A stretch of DNA of 64,000 nucleotides. Source: Pictodentalium vernedei. Lineage: Eukaryota; Mollusca; Scaphopoda; Dentaliida; Dentaliidae. This document shows positions 1 to 11,787 of the stretch, piece by piece. The notes beneath the pieces are model-generated. The model worked only from the letters and a program-made list of their open reading frames with translations, had not been told where the DNA came from and did not search any database. Both the position numbers and the translations under genes were made by a program. Where the stretch lies: the NCBI GenBank assembly GCA_031216915.1, contig CM062297.1:181436350-181500349 (forward strand), given 5' to 3'. Every line of letters starts with the position of its first letter. The first letter of the stretch is position 1.

Positions 1-705
1 CCATGTTTCAGCAAAAATTGCTATGATTCTGTTGAATAAAATGTTGTAGCATGCAAAAGTCATGCAGGGATGATATGTGATTCGGTAGTCCCTTGCAACC
101 CCTGCTGTGATTCACAATGATTTGCCCTCTATATATATCATCTCACATGAATGTTTTTCTTGGAGAAACACTCTTTGAAGATTAATTCAAAAGCAGAGGG
201 AAACAAACTGCAAAAGAAACCCCAATGTCTTCACACTATGCCATTTGTAAAAACACTTCAAATACACACATTTAAGATTTAAGGGTTCCATTGTAATAAT
301 TAAGAAATGGTCAAAGAAGTTTCCATAGCTAAGAAACAAAGCTAATAGTACTATTATATGAAAGAGTGGACATCATCAGCAATTATAAGGTTTTGAAACA
401 TATTTGAAGAAAGGATTTGGTTATCTTTTGTCTGACCCTGATATTTTCTGGGGACCTTCTGACTGGAGTATCTATTGTACAGGGATCTTTTGAAGCAAGA
501 TGTTGCCAAGCTTATGATGTTATTGTTTTGGACACATCTGTTTTAGAAGAAAAGCCAAGATCACAGAATTTTTCTCCCCCTTTGTTCTTCTGCATCAACT
601 CCATGTGTCAGCAAAAAATGCTATGATTTTGTTAAATAAAATGTTGTAGCATACAAAAGTCATGCAGGGATGATATGTGATTCGGTAGCCCTTTGCAACC
701 CCTGC
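1..705. repeat. Direct repeat pair, ~600-bp spacing
   Basis: Bases 1-113 and 601-705 are nearly identical; both contain GATATGTGATTCGGTAG and end in CAACCCCTGC. The window therefore opens inside a tandem duplication with a unit of about 600 bp. The second copy is interrupted at 705/706 by the truncated LINE. The 114-600 interior holds no feature I recognise; a short frame at 417-626 has no family resemblance. Confidence 0.8.
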
Positions 706-3040
706 ATGAAGGAATAAACACGTTCATAAACCAGTTATTTTCCTCTCGCATGTTTCCTGTGATCCTGCGTCCCACGAGGATCACAGGATATAGTGCCACA
801 TTAATTGACAACTTTTTTACAAATGTGTTGCAAGCACAGTTAGAAAACGGAATCATAATAAACGATATCAGCGACCATCTCCCAATATTTGCTTTTGCCA
901 ATTTCACCCCGAAACGCAATCTAACACCATCTATAACGAGAAAAAGAAGAGTGAATAGTAGCACGTTAGCTCAATTGATGAATCAATTGAACAATCAAGC
1001 CTGGGATGATGTTGTCAATAGTAACGATGCAAATGTCGCGTACAATAAATTCATTAAGCTTTTTACATCATTATACAATACAGCGTGCCCAGTGGAAGAT
1101 TGTAAGGGGAGTAAAATGCGAGCCACTCTAAATAAACCTTGGATGACTTAGACAATTGTAAATGCGTGTAAAAAGAAAAACAACCTATACAAACGATTTC
1201 TAAAAAATAGGGATCATATAACTGAGATGAAATATAAAAGATATAAAAACAAACTTACAGCTATTCTACGGCACTGTGAAAAAGATTACTATGCCCAACA
1301 GCTTGAGACATACAAAAATAATGCCAAAGAAGTTTGAAAAATTCTGAACTCTTTGATAAGTAACAAGAAATCTCACACATTCCCAACCGATTTCAAATCA
1401 GAAGGAAAAATTATATCGGGTGATAAAGAGATAGCCAACAAATTTAATGATTTTTTTGTTAATGTTGGACCCAAACTCGCAGATAACATACCAATTTGCG
1501 ACCAAAACTTTGAAGAATATATGGACAACCCCTTGAATGATTCACTTTTCCTTAGTCCTGTAACTGAATCTGAGATATACACCGTTGTTAATAAATTTGC
1601 ATGGAAAACATCGAAAGAAAATGCCAACATTGACATGTCCCTAATCAAAAAAGTTCTACCCGGCATACTAACTCCTTTTTTACACATTTTCAGTCTTTCC
1701 TTCCAAACAGGGTGCTTCCCAGGAGCAATGAAAATTGCCAAAGTTATTCCTTTGTTCAAGTCAGGTGACAAACAAACCTTTTCTAATTACAGACCTGTTT
1801 CATTACTACCACAAGTGTCTAAGATTTAAAAAAAACTTTATAATAATAGTTTGGTTTCTTTCCTTGAAAAATATAATATTCTTTTGGATAGCCAATATGG
1901 CTTTAGAAGCAAGCGTTCAACATCGCACGCTATAATTGAATTGATCAAGGGGATAACTGATGCCATTGAAAGATCAGAGTTTCTACTTGGGATATTTATT
2001 GACTTAAAAAAGGCTTTTGATACCATCGATCACAATATCCTTTTAGAAAAACTAAAATACTATGGAATCCGGGGAAAGGCACATGATTGGCTAGTGAGTT
2101 ACTTGGCTAATAAATGTGGGGTTCCACAAGGATCAATATTGGGGCCGTTGCTCTTCATATTATACATCAATGATATCTGCAATGTATCATCATTGTTGAA
2201 AATCTTAATGTTCGCTGATGATACAAACTTATTCTTGACTGGAAAGAATATTAATACACTTTGCAAAGACATGTCCAAAGAGTTGGTCAAATTGAACACC
2301 TGGTTCCAGGTAAACAAATTATCTTTGAACATACTTAAAACAAACTTCATGATTTTCGGTAATAAGAGGGAAACAAAAGATGAATACATAAACGGAAATG
2401 CAATTGAACGCGTCTATTCAACTAAGTTCTTAGGAGTACATATAGACCACAAATTATCGTGGAAAGAACAGATTACTAATATTAAAGCTAAAGTCTCAAA
2501 AAACTTGGGAATAATAATGTATACCAAATGAAAACTAAATAGTTCTGCACTTCTGTCATTATATCAATGTCTAATCTCCCCTTACTTATACTATTGTTGT
2601 GAAATTTGGGGCAATACTTATACTACCAGGCTCACTGCCTTGGTGACCCTTCAGAAGAAAGCAATGAGATTAATTGACGGAGCCGCTTTCAGGAGTCATA
2701 GTACACCAATATTTCGCAAGTATAAAATCTTGAAGCTTGAGGATTTGATAGAAATGAATACACTGGTATTTATGTACAAAGCAAAACACGAATTGCTCCC
2801 TCTCAATTTATTATACTTCTTCACTCGTGAAGAAAGAATTAATGTATACCACACTAGACAGCAAGGTAACTTCACGGTGAATTATAGAAGAACTAACCTA
2901 AAAGGCTTTTGCACTAGGATTATTGAAACCACCTATTGGAACGCATTAGACATTCGTCTGATATCTTGCACAACTCCCAAACACTTTAAGAAGGATCTAA
3001 AAACTAATCTCCTCAATAAATATTATTCTGAAAACTAATC
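706..3040 (+). pseudogene. LINE ORF2 remnant: endonuclease C-terminus and reverse transcriptase
   Basis: One reading frame carries the whole remnant. The endonuclease end shows INDISDHLPIFAF (the catalytic SDH box). The RT region shows FSNYRPVSLLPQ, SQYGFRSKRST, then FIDLKKAFDTIDH (motif A aspartate), CGVPQGSILGPLLF at about 2113, and FADD at 2211-2222 (catalytic aspartates). The C-terminal part contains TRLTALVTLQKKAMRLID. It is dead: in-frame stops lie at 1149, 1336, 1827 and 2529, and roughly 15-20 residues usually found between SYLxN and CGVPQGS are missing near 2112. No frameshift is needed to read through, so decay is by substitution and one in-frame deletion. The first ~130 endonuclease residues and any ORF1 are absent. 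Confidence 0.9.
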
Positions 3041-3277
3041 CCTCAATATATCTCTCAAGTATGTATGAGCAGTAGGCGAATCTCAGTTTCATGTTATCTA
3101 TAGCTAAGACATTATTCATTAGGGCATCACCTAATAATGAACACATTTCACGTATGAACAATAACACTTAAATTTCAAACTACATCGATATTATCTGAGG
3201 GGAGTGCAATTTATAAGTTTAGACTTCCAGCACTCCCCTTTCAACATAATAATACTAGTAAACAAAATGAACTTTAA

Positions 3278-3504
3278 CCCTTTACCCAACGCAGACGATA
3301 CCAAAATTTATTATTATAAATATCATTTTTTTAAATTTTTCAAAAAATTTCAACAAAACCATATCATGTAACCCCTCGTTGGAACGAGCTCGACGAGGGG
3401 TCACATGATATGGTTTTGTTGAAATTTTTTGAAAAATAATATTTTTTCAACTGCTGAATTTGGATATTACGCGGGCGGATGCGGGCGATTCGTTGGGTAA
3501 AGGG
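3278..3504. mobile_element. TTAA-MITE family A, copy 1 (piggyBac-like)
   Basis: TTAA at 3274-3277 and 3505-3508 flanks termini CCCTTTACCCAACG and CGTTGGGTAAAGGG. The centre is a hairpin built on ACCCCTCGTTGGAACGAGC and its complement, flanked by AACAAAACCATATCATGT and its complement. Target TTAA plus CCC...GGG ends is the piggyBac pattern. It is inserted in the LINE 3' UTR. Confidence 0.85.
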
Positions 3505-3826
3505 TTAAGAAATCACATACCTTCAATAAAAAATAATCATCCTCACAAGCAATAAATGTCAGCATTGTAGCAACATTCCACAACACAAACTAACCTATAT
3601 ATCCATATACACTTTTCAGTTATGACATCTTCTGTTGTTCTTTTCAAACTGATTATATGTTTCTTGTACAATTATGTTGAATAAATCTATCAATCTCAAA
3701 AATCTCAATCTCAATAGTCACAAAAACAACTTAACTTCAAGTGTTGTAGTTAAACAGAGAAGGTCTATGCTCAGCAGCAAGTTTTAAAGATAACACTATC
3801 ATTCCTTTCATTTTTGTTCATTTCAG

Positions 3827-3933
3827 AATGCAATAAAGAACAGTCCAAGTCTGTCCATTCCAGCTAAGACATTTTATCTGCAATGGACATTTTTAAAGTA
3901 TGGCATTGGAAAGGGCAGAAAACTTTACCAGAG
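3827..3933 (+). CDS. UTP6: UTP6-like exon (first of three seen)
   Basis: Internal exon of 107 nt: a pyrimidine-rich tract and TTTCAG precede it, and GTACTG follows it. Reading from the first base gives 35 codons plus two bases, including KTFYLQWTFLKYGIGKGRK. UTP6 is a HAT-repeat protein of the UtpB complex in the nucleolar small-subunit processome, which processes pre-18S rRNA. The peptide matches the region of human UTP6 (recalled, not searched) where a Tyr-x-x-Trp helix is followed by a short Gly turn and a Lys/Arg-rich helix. The exon ends in phase 2 with AG. Together with the first base of the next exon (13789) this makes AGA, so the join reads LYQR-FSHHKPVSSEFF. No upstream exon was recognised in 1-3826. 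Identity rests on the joint match of all three exons. Confidence 0.8.
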
Positions 3934-3974
3934 GTACTGAATGAAAGAGGGTCTTATTACAGTGTAGATTTTCT

Positions 3975-4255
3975 TTTTATTATATGCTATGTGACATTTT
4001 ACTGCACAATATTCAGCCCAATTCGACTGCAAACAGGTTCAAGACAATAACAAAAAGCTGCTGATAGTAGCTTCAAGGCGACGCTCAAGGTGACATCATG
4101 CCCCGAAGCATAATGTCATTTAGGAAGCTACTGAAAAAATTCATTGTGTGGACCTGAAAGTATTATTTTTCACTTGCACAAGCACTCGCGAAAAATAAAA
4201 CTTTCAGGTCCAGACTCATAAGATAATTCTTTACTGACTAAAATAGAGTAGATTT
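3975..4255. repeat. Repeat U, copy 1
   Basis: TATTATATGCTA followed by GACATTTTACTGCACAATAT recurs at 5901 with the same downstream order, including TCATTTAGGAAGCTACTGA. It contains an inner inverted pair, GGACCTGAAAGT and ACTTTCAGGTCC. The right part differs from copy 2. Confidence 0.6.
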
Positions 4256-4260
4256 TCTTT

Positions 4261-5900
4261 TTAGCTCACCAAAGGGAGCTTAACTTATCATTTGCCGTCT
4301 CCGTCATCGTGAACTTTACATTATCGACTACTCCTCACAAACTACTGGATCAAATTGCACCAAATGTGGTGTGCATGAACCCTATCATATGTCAGTTCAA
4401 ACTTGTACAAATAAACTTGCTGCACCAACAGGGGGCACCACAAATGCATAACTCTGATTAGCACCCATGAATTTCTTTCCAAAATTCAAAAAAATCTTCT
4501 TCAGATCCACCAGGCAGAAGCAGAATTCTTTCCTATTTGGTATACATCATCTCAGGGGTGGGGGGGGGGGGATCAAACTGGATCAAATTGCACCAAATGT
4601 GGTGTGCATGTTCCCTATCATATGTCAATTCAAACTTGTACAAAAAAACTTGCCGCACCAACAGGGGGCACCACAAGGGGCATAACTCTGATAGCACCCA
4701 TGAATTTCTTATCAAAATTTAAAAAAATCTTCTTCTTCAGATCCACCAGTCAGAATCATTTCATATTTGGTATCAGGCCAGAAAATAAGCAGTCTGACAT
4801 CTGTAGAATGAGGTCCCCAGAGGGTAAATTTGATGATGCTATCCAATCGGCCAATTTATCCTCTGGGTACCTCTTTCTATTTAGTTTTGAAATCCTTATT
4901 CAGACTGAGGTTCACAGAGGGTAAATTTAGTGATGCTACCCTGCTGTGCAGGGTAGCATCACAAAATTCACCCTCTTGGGACCTCATTGTGCAGATGACA
5001 GTCTGCTTATTTTCTGGCTTGTTTGGTATACAACATATCCAGGGAGGTCAGATTCTAGTTTGTACAAACTGAGTTCCTGGGTTCACATTTGGGCCCAAAA
5101 TTTTAACTTAGTGCAATATGAGGACTTTTCTTTCAAAATCTTCAGATCCACCAGTCAGAATCATTTCATATTTGGTGTACAACATCTCTAGGGAGGTCAG
5201 ATTCAAGTTTGTGCAAATCAAGTTCCTGGGTTCACGTATGGGAGCCCGAATTTTAACTTAGTGCGATATGAGGACTTTTCTTTAAAAATCTTCTTCTTCA
5301 GATCTACCAATAAGAATCTTTTGATATTTGGTATGCAGCATCCTTTTTGGGGGGGGGGGGGGGGGGAGATTCAAGTTTGTTCAAGCCAATTCCCTGGGTT
5401 CATATTTAGGCTGAAAATTTGGGGTCCCGTTCTGGACTTGGAAATTTTGGACCAAAATCCGGAAAATTTTTTTTAGTTTTTTTATGCGTATTGGTCAATT
5501 TTAAGACAATCAAAAATTTTTTTTTTTACACTGAAAATTTGGGGGCCGGGTGGGACTTAGAAATTTTTGGACCAAAATCCAGAATTTTTTTTTTTTTTAT
5601 GCATTTTTGGTCAATTTTAAGACAAAAAAAATTTTAGGCTGAAAATATTTTGTTTGGGACTTTCCGAACAAAAATAAAAAAAATCTGTTTTTTATGCATT
5701 TATCTCAAGTTTGGAACGTAAAAGTGCAGGAACTGAAAATAGAAGGAAAATCCTGTGTATTATGTGGGCACAATCGCTTAATCTAGTTGGTATATGCTTT
5801 TCTTAGGAGAGGCATATGCAGCTTATTCAAGTCAAGTCCCTGGTTTCATATTTAGACTACCATGTCAGGTGAGGGCCCTCAGGCCCCCTGGGGCCTCTTG
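4261..5900 (+). repeat. AGCTC-headed composite repeat
   Basis: It begins after a T run with TTTTAGCTCACCAAAGGGAGC and runs through tandem diverged units that share AGATCCACCAGTCAGAATC and TTTGGTATxCA. It ends in the GC-rich hairpin GGGCCCTCAGGCCCCCTGGG followed by CCTCTTG. Poly-G runs occur at 4558 and 5347. A hAT-type MITE sits inside it at 4774-5021. The same head appears at 63811. The class is not established. Confidence 0.7.
4774..5021. mobile_element. hAT-type MITE family G, copy 1
   Basis: A perfect 8-bp target duplication TTTGGTAT lies at 4766-4773 and 5022-5029. The ends CAGGCCAGAAAATAAGCAG and CTGCTTATTTTCTGGCTTG are inverted. The centre is a hairpin, GATGCTACCCTGCTGTGCAG and onward. 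No coding capacity. Confidence 0.85.
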
Positions 5901-6522
5901 TTTATTATATGCTACAAGACATTTTATTGCACAATATTTAGCCAAATTCGACCCCAAATGCGTACGTTTCAAAACAATAACAAAGATCAGCTGATCGTTT
6001 GGGAGCACGGTGGCTAAGTGGTAGACTGTTGGACTTCTCTGCTAGAGGTCCCAAGTTTGATCTCCATCTGGGACAACCCACGTTGTGTCCTTGGGCAAGG
6101 CACTTTATCCCGGTTGCCTATATGGGGGCATGATGACGCCATGTACTAAGGTGTACTGCACGTCGATGATGCACATGTTGTCAACAACTGTAACCCTGCT
6201 TGAGCAGAGCTTGAGCAGAGTTAGAATGTTGAGGAGCTGACAGTTGCTTGTCGATGCTCGGTGGTTCTCTCTGGGGACTCCAGCTTCCTCCACCCATAAA
6301 ACTGTCACGGTCACGATTAGCCATTGTGCATAAGTATGTGACCTTAAACACCAATAAATAAATATAGCTGATTGTTCCTTCAAGGCGACGTTATATGCCG
6401 AAGGGTGACGTCATTTAGGAAGCTACTGAGGAATATTTCTCGATATCTATCGAGTCAGTAGATATCAAGAAATATCTTTTAGATAATTTGCGATAATTCA
6501 CAGGCTAGCATATAATAAACTA
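5901..6522. mobile_element. Repeat U, copy 2, with inverted ends
   Basis: It starts TTTATTATATGCTA and ends TAGCATATAATAAA, so it has terminal inverted repeats of about 14 bp. A SINE (6000-6365) is inserted into it. Outside the SINE it matches 3975 onward. Confidence 0.65.
6000..6365 (+). mobile_element. tRNA-headed SINE, copy 1
   Basis: Target duplication AGCTGATYGTT lies at 5989-5999 and 6366-6376. The head GCACGGTGGCTAAGTGG matches a tRNA A box and AAGTTTGATCTCC a degraded B box. The shared body contains GTGTCCTTGGGCAAGGCAC and the shared tail GATTAGCCATTGTGCATAAG, ending in (AATA)n. Both promoter boxes fit an RNA polymerase III SINE. Confidence 0.9.
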
Positions 6523-7382
6523 GACTAAACTAACAAGATTATATTTCAATCAGATTATTTTTATGAGGATTAGTGAGCCAAGTGTCTGGAACAAACATTT
6601 AATTATGCATTGGGGTTTTAACTGGCTGATTGCTAGAAGGCACTAGTTATTCAAATTTTATTTTTATGAATGTTTGCCTCCAAAACAAAGATCACTGACT
6701 CCTCATTGGAACATGCATATTCTAAATAGAGGTCAAAAGCTCTGTTTTTTAGGCAAAATATAGAGAATATCTAATTATTCACTAATGTTTTTGTGTAGAT
6801 TTCATCCTCTGGTCATGGTAAGTAAAAGGATAAAGACAAATAGAGGATCTATTTTATACTGAAGTAGTGGGCTGGCCTGTCCCAAGACAGGTGGCCCTGC
6901 CCATGCGATGGACAGATTTCTAGCTGCATTGCATATCAAGGGAGAGAATCAAATCAAAGCTTGAATTTCTAGCTGGACATGGACTGAGGCATAGAATCAC
7001 AAACTCTCTGTTTATATAATAAACTTATAAGGTGTGTTCACTAAATTCAATTTGAGGTGAGGTTTACCAAGTATCAAGTCGAATTCATTGGATGAGGTTT
7101 TATAAATTCTGTGTACTGTAGGATCGATGTGAGATCCTTTGAATCACATGTTCATGTGAACATGGTACATGACTCAACTTTTGGAGAAAAAAAAAACATC
7201 TTTTTTTTGATGTTTTCGAATCACGCAAAGAATGTTTTGGTGCCATTGCATGGGATGAAATTAGATATCTCACCTGAGAGCCAAGATGTTTGCACCAGGC
7301 ATGAGGCTTGTTGATTGTCAGGTGCAAATATGTTGCCCCAAATGATGCAATTTCCCAATCCTTGCCTCGGTGTCTTCCCACC
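6523..7382. other. No recognised feature
   Basis: AT-rich intron sequence. A splice-like 19-nt segment at 6799-6817 was considered and rejected. Nothing else can be supported. Confidence 0.5.
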
Positions 7383-7952
7383 AGACCAATTCCTTTTAGA
7401 CCAATTCCCTTTAGGCCAATTCCCAAAAGACCAATTCCCCTTAGACCAACTACATAGTGTTATTGATTAAGGGTTGGTTAAAGATAATTAGGAAAACATT
7501 TATTTATAAAAATCTGCCCAACATCTATAAAATATCGACAAGCCAGAAAATGAGCAGACTATCATCTGACAAATGAGGTCCCCAGAGGGTGAATTTGGTG
7601 ATGCTACCCTGCACAGCAGGATAGCATCACTAAATTTACCCTCTGTGAACCTCAACCTGAATCAAGGTCTCAAACATAAACAGAAAGAGGAACCCAGAGG
7701 ATAAACTGGCCCAATGTATGGGATAGCATCAGCAAATTCACCCTCTGGGGACCTCATTCTGCAAATGACTGACTGCTTATTTTCAGGGTTAAATATCAAT
7801 AACATTAAATACATTTATAAATATTTATAAATATATCAAATTATTGATATAGAATTATTTTAAAAGTAGAACACATCAGTTGGTCTAAGGGGAATTGGTC
7901 TTTTGGAATTGGCCTCGTGGGGGTTGGTCTAAAGGGAATTGGTCTAGTGGGA
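7383..7952. mobile_element. Element with inverted arrays of a 15-bp unit at both ends
   Basis: The left end carries about four GACCAATTCCCTTTA-like units (7383-7446). The right end carries about five in the opposite sense, such as GGGAATTGGTCTAGTGGG (7870-7952). The middle is AT-rich and houses a family G MITE. No protein. Confidence 0.6.
7539..7791. mobile_element. hAT-type MITE family G, copy 2
   Basis: Ends CAAGCCAGAAAATGAGCAG and CTGCTTATTTTCAGGGTTA. Flanking AATATCGA (7531-7538) and AATATCAA (7792-7799) are an 8-bp target duplication with one change. Confidence 0.8.
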
Positions 7953-8217
7953 ATGAACCCTTGCCTCAGAACTCATCATGGAATTTTTTTCTACCCAAAC
8001 GCCAATGTGACATCATCATTTGCAAGCTTGGAGGTAGGAGAAAAAATACACTACAATGTAGAATGCATTAAAATCACAAACATTAGAAAACATATTCTGT
8101 GTAATATTTCAAGTTGAGGATGCTAAAAATTGTTTTGGTCTGCATGCATACTCTAATATTCTTGATGACCACCTGAGAGGCATTCAGTTGATTTTCTGGC
8201 ACCTTGCTGTGAATAAA

Positions 8218-8437
8218 CCATTACTGCATCTGCCCACGCAGTATACAAATTGAGTAGTTGAAAAAAAAAATTATTTAAAAAAAAAGTTTCAACAAAATTG
8301 TGTCATGTGACCCTTCATTAGAACGAACTCATTCCAATGAGGGGTTACGAGATATGGTTTTGTTGAAAGATTTAAAAAAAATAATATTCAAAACAGTAAA
8401 TTTTAATATTGTGTGCTTTAGGTAGAGGGCTAAACAC
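8218..8437. mobile_element. TTAA-MITE family A, degraded copy
   Basis: Internal order matches copy 16771-16999: TTGAGTAGTTGAAAAAAA, GTCATGTGACCCTTCATTAG, then GGTTTTGTTGAAA and TGTGTGCTTTAGGTAGAGGG. The left terminus is not clear. Sequence between here and 9020 holds nothing recognised. Confidence 0.65.
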
Positions 8438-9019
8438 CAGTCTATTTCAACCAATTCATGGGGAAAATCAGCTTTCAATTTTACCATGCTATGTGCATTG
8501 CTAATTTTGATAAATTTAAAATTGGTGTAGCCTGTCGGATCAGCTTTTTTGTTCACTGACTCATCTCGAAATGTAGCCTTAATAAGATTTCGTTGCTGCT
8601 AAATTACAGTGAAGCTACATATTTCTTTAGTCAAGTAGGTGTTTCAATTAATTCAGGTACTCAAACAAAACTCCAAAGAGATTAGTCCATCAAATGGACA
8701 AGTGTATTCAACATGTGAAAGTATATTTTGCATGAAGTCTTTCAAGTGTCTGACCAAAGTTCAGGTTGATGTTGGTTTTTCTCTTTTCCGTTGTTCGTAT
8801 TCCTTTCCCTGAACCTTACCTTCCCACCATTTTCTTTATGATTATTTGAGATTTTTTTTGTTATTCGTTACATTTTTACAATTAATGAACCCCCCACCCC
8901 AATCATATTTGTAAAGATGGATTGATATATGCAGAAATGATTCACTCTGAAGAAGACGTTGTTGCAAAGAATGATACAGCCTGTTTTACTTGCAATCAAC
9001 ACAGAAAAGTGTAATCCTT

Positions 9020-9270
9020 TCATTCTACTATTTCTACAGAACAGTCGCCGTGCACTGGTCATAATCTACTCTTGTGGGCAGTGATGTCCATGCATGCTTT
9101 CACCAGGTAATAAAAATCATCAGCAAAGTTTTAATTAATGAAGCACCGGGTTGTACCCAGTGCTCATTAATTAAATTTTTGGTGATTATTCCTATAATTA
9201 GTATTTGGAATCTAGTATTATTGTGTCTGTGGAAATATTGCCCACCCATGGGAAGTGACCAGTCCAAGGT
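9020..9270 (-). repeat. Palindromic repeat N, copy 1
   Basis: The hairpin core GTTTTAATTAATGAAGCAC is met by its complement around a GGGTTGTACCC loop. Flanks match, in reverse, the copies at 50690-50940 and 60320-60550, including TTAGTATTTGGAATC. The 9271-9790 interval holds no recognised feature. Confidence 0.7.
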
Positions 9271-10489
9271 GGCCGCATTGTATTTTCATGATTTGTTTTG
9301 TCTGCATTACTGAAGGCGGACAGACAAATCAGTTATAAAATATATTATTGGCATTGCTTTATATAGTGGTTGGGCAATATTGATGAGAAAAACAGTATCT
9401 AATTTTGTTAGACAATTAGATTACAGTGACTTAATCTACCAATTATAGATATTGTGATTTCTCATCACTTATTGTGCAACATCCATTGGAGGATCACACT
9501 TTGATGAATTGAAAAGCAAATCACACTGACAGTGTGCAGGAAAATAATTGCCCATTTATATCATGACAAATCACTGGTGTTACATCCAATTCTATGTCAT
9601 CTCAAAGCATTCAGGTGCAATGGGATTTTTAAAAATCCACCAACAAATGGTACACCTACCTTGTAATTCATTGTAATTACCATATCCAATCAAGTGATGG
9701 ATGTTTTAGAACTTGAATGGTCGAGCTACATGTAATGTAATGCAGAGTGACTGCTGCTAATACATGAACAAGCTATTCATTCAAAATAGAATATGTTATT
9801 ATTCCCCTACCGGCAAAGCCGAAGGGGTCTATATGTTTCCTCTGTGTCCATCTCTCTGTCCATCCATCCATCTGTCTGTCTGTCAGGCTTTGGTTTCCGG
9901 TCATTATTTTTAGCTCAATGTGATAACATCATGTATGAGCTGTTCAGATGGATTGCAATCTGTCTGTCCATCCATACATTCCTCTGTCCATCCACAATTT
10001 CTTTAGCACACCCTACAGGTCATAGCTCTTACCAGATCAGTTCCAAATTTCATACATGGCTTTGGGGCAACGTCTAGATGGGCGCTATCAAATTTTTCCG
10101 AATTTAAATATGGCTGCCAGTGGCCATCTTCGATTTGGATATAAATTGTCCAACAATTCCTTTAGCACACCCTACAGGCCGCAGCTCTCACCCGATCAGT
10201 CCCAAATTTCATATGTGGCTTTTGGGCAATGTCTGTATGGCAGCTATTGGATTTTTCGGAATTTTGTTGAAAAACATGGCCGCCAGCAGCCATTGTGCAT
10301 TTGGCACATAAATTGTGAACATTTCCATTAGCACACCCTACAGGCCACATTTCTCACCCAATCTTTTTTAAATTTCATATATAGCTTTGGTGTGATATCT
10401 AGAAGGGAGCTATCAAATTTTTAGTCAAGTTGTGATGAAGTCAAACTCGACTTATAGTTTGATGAATGGCGGGCGGTTGGGCGGGCATA

Positions 10490-11130
10490 AACAAATGGTT
10501 TCCAGAAGATAACTTGAAATGGTTCAACCCATGTTCATGAAACTTCATAGGTGGGTTGGTATCAGTGAGAGGAAGAACCCTTTTAATCTTGGACTTGCTT
10601 GGTCAAAGGTTAAGGTCACAGTGACCTTGAACATAGTAAATTGTAAACAATTGGTTTCTGGATGATAACTTGATAATGTTTCGACTCACGTTCATGAAAC
10701 TTCATAGGTAGGTTGGCATCAGTGAGAGGAAGAAACCTATTTATTTTGGACTTGCTAGGTGAAAGGTCAAGGTCACAGTGACCTTCAACATAGTAAATCG
10801 TAAACAATTGGTTTCCGGGCGATAACTTGATAATGGTTTGACCCACATTCATGAAACTTCATAGAAAGGTTGGCCTAGGTGAGAGGAATACCCCTATTTA
10901 TTTTGGACTCACTAGGTCAAATGCCAAGGTCATAGTGACCTTGAACATAATAAATCATAAACAATTGGTTTCCAGATGATAATTTGACAATGGTTCCACC
11001 TACGTTCATGAAACTTCATAGGTAGGTTGGCATTGGTGCAAGAAAGAGCCCTATTTATTTTGGAATCACTAGGTCAAAGGTCAAGGTCACAGTGACCCTT
11101 CACATAGTAAATTTTAAACAATTGGTTACC
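10490..11130 (+). repeat. 157-bp tandem array, about four units
   Basis: Each unit runs AACAATTGGTTTCC, GATAACTTGA, TTCATGAAACTTCATAGG, AGTGAGAGGAAGA, then GGTCAAGGTCACAGTGACC. The last motif recurs exactly every 157 bases (10613, 10770, 10927, 11084). It is part of repeat V. Confidence 0.9.
10613..10627. promoter_or_regulatory. Palindromic nuclear-receptor-like half-site pair (1 of 4)
   Basis: AGGTCACAGTGACCT is a perfect inverted repeat of AGGTCA with 3-bp spacing, the consensus arrangement for steroid-receptor (estrogen response element type) binding. The other sites are 10770-10784 (identical), 10927-10941 (spacer TAG) and 11084-11098 (last base C). Binding is inference; the palindrome is seen. 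Confidence 0.45.
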
Positions 11131-11787
11131 TGACGATAAGTTGATAATGATTAAACCCACTTTTGTGCTGTCACAACTCGACATTGGATCGGTGATCCTA
11201 TCGGCATTTTTTCTGAATTTCATTGAAAAGCATGACTGCGAAAGACCATCTCAGATTGAGCATACAAATTGTGAACAATTCCATTGGCACACCCTAAAGA
11301 TCCCATCTCGCACCCTATCTTTTTCAAATTCTAAATGTAGCTTTGGTGTGATTTCTAGTTTTAATCGTATATCCAATTGTCATCAAACTTCGATGGATGA
11401 TGTCCTTTGAGCAGAGGAAGAAACCTATTGATTTTGGGGTCAGTAGGTGAAGGTCATGGCCACTATAAATGGACTCTAATTTGGGACTTGAAGTGGTTTC
11501 TAGAGATTATCTTTTCAACAGTTCATCCGATTGTCATCAATCTCGATAGATAATCCCTTCGGAAGATAAATATCCCTATTGATTTTGTGGTTTGGAGGTC
11601 AAACATCAAGGTCATGGCAGCTATAAATGGATATTTATTTGGACTTGAAACGGTTTCTGGAGATTATTGTTTCAACAGTTCATTCGATTCCCAACAAACA
11701 TATTAATAGATTATGCCCCTTAGGAAGAAGGAGAACCTTATTAATTTGGGGGTCAGTTGATCAAAGGTCGAGGTCACATCAGCTGTA

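Larger units (their letters stand above)
706..3715 (+). mobile_element. 5'-truncated APE-type LINE (Jockey/CR1 superfamily)
   Basis: The copy starts abruptly inside the endonuclease domain, at the junction with the direct repeat. It continues through reverse transcriptase and a C-terminal region to 3040, then a 3' UTR. The UTR holds a later MITE at 3278-3504. The UTR closes with AATTATGTTGAATAAATC and a short run of ATCTCA-like units, typical of LINE tails made of simple repeats. The clade within the superfamily (CR1, Daphne or Rex1-like) is uncertain. Confidence 0.9.

Noticed and set aside
6799-6817. 19-nt segment between TTGTGTAG and GTAAGT, resembling a micro-exon
   Set aside because: The flanking UTP6 exons already join in frame, and 19 nt would break the frame. 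Most likely chance.
10490-11130. Regularly spaced repeats as a CRISPR-like array
   Set aside because: The whole 157-bp unit is repeated, with no unique spacers, and the genome is eukaryotic.
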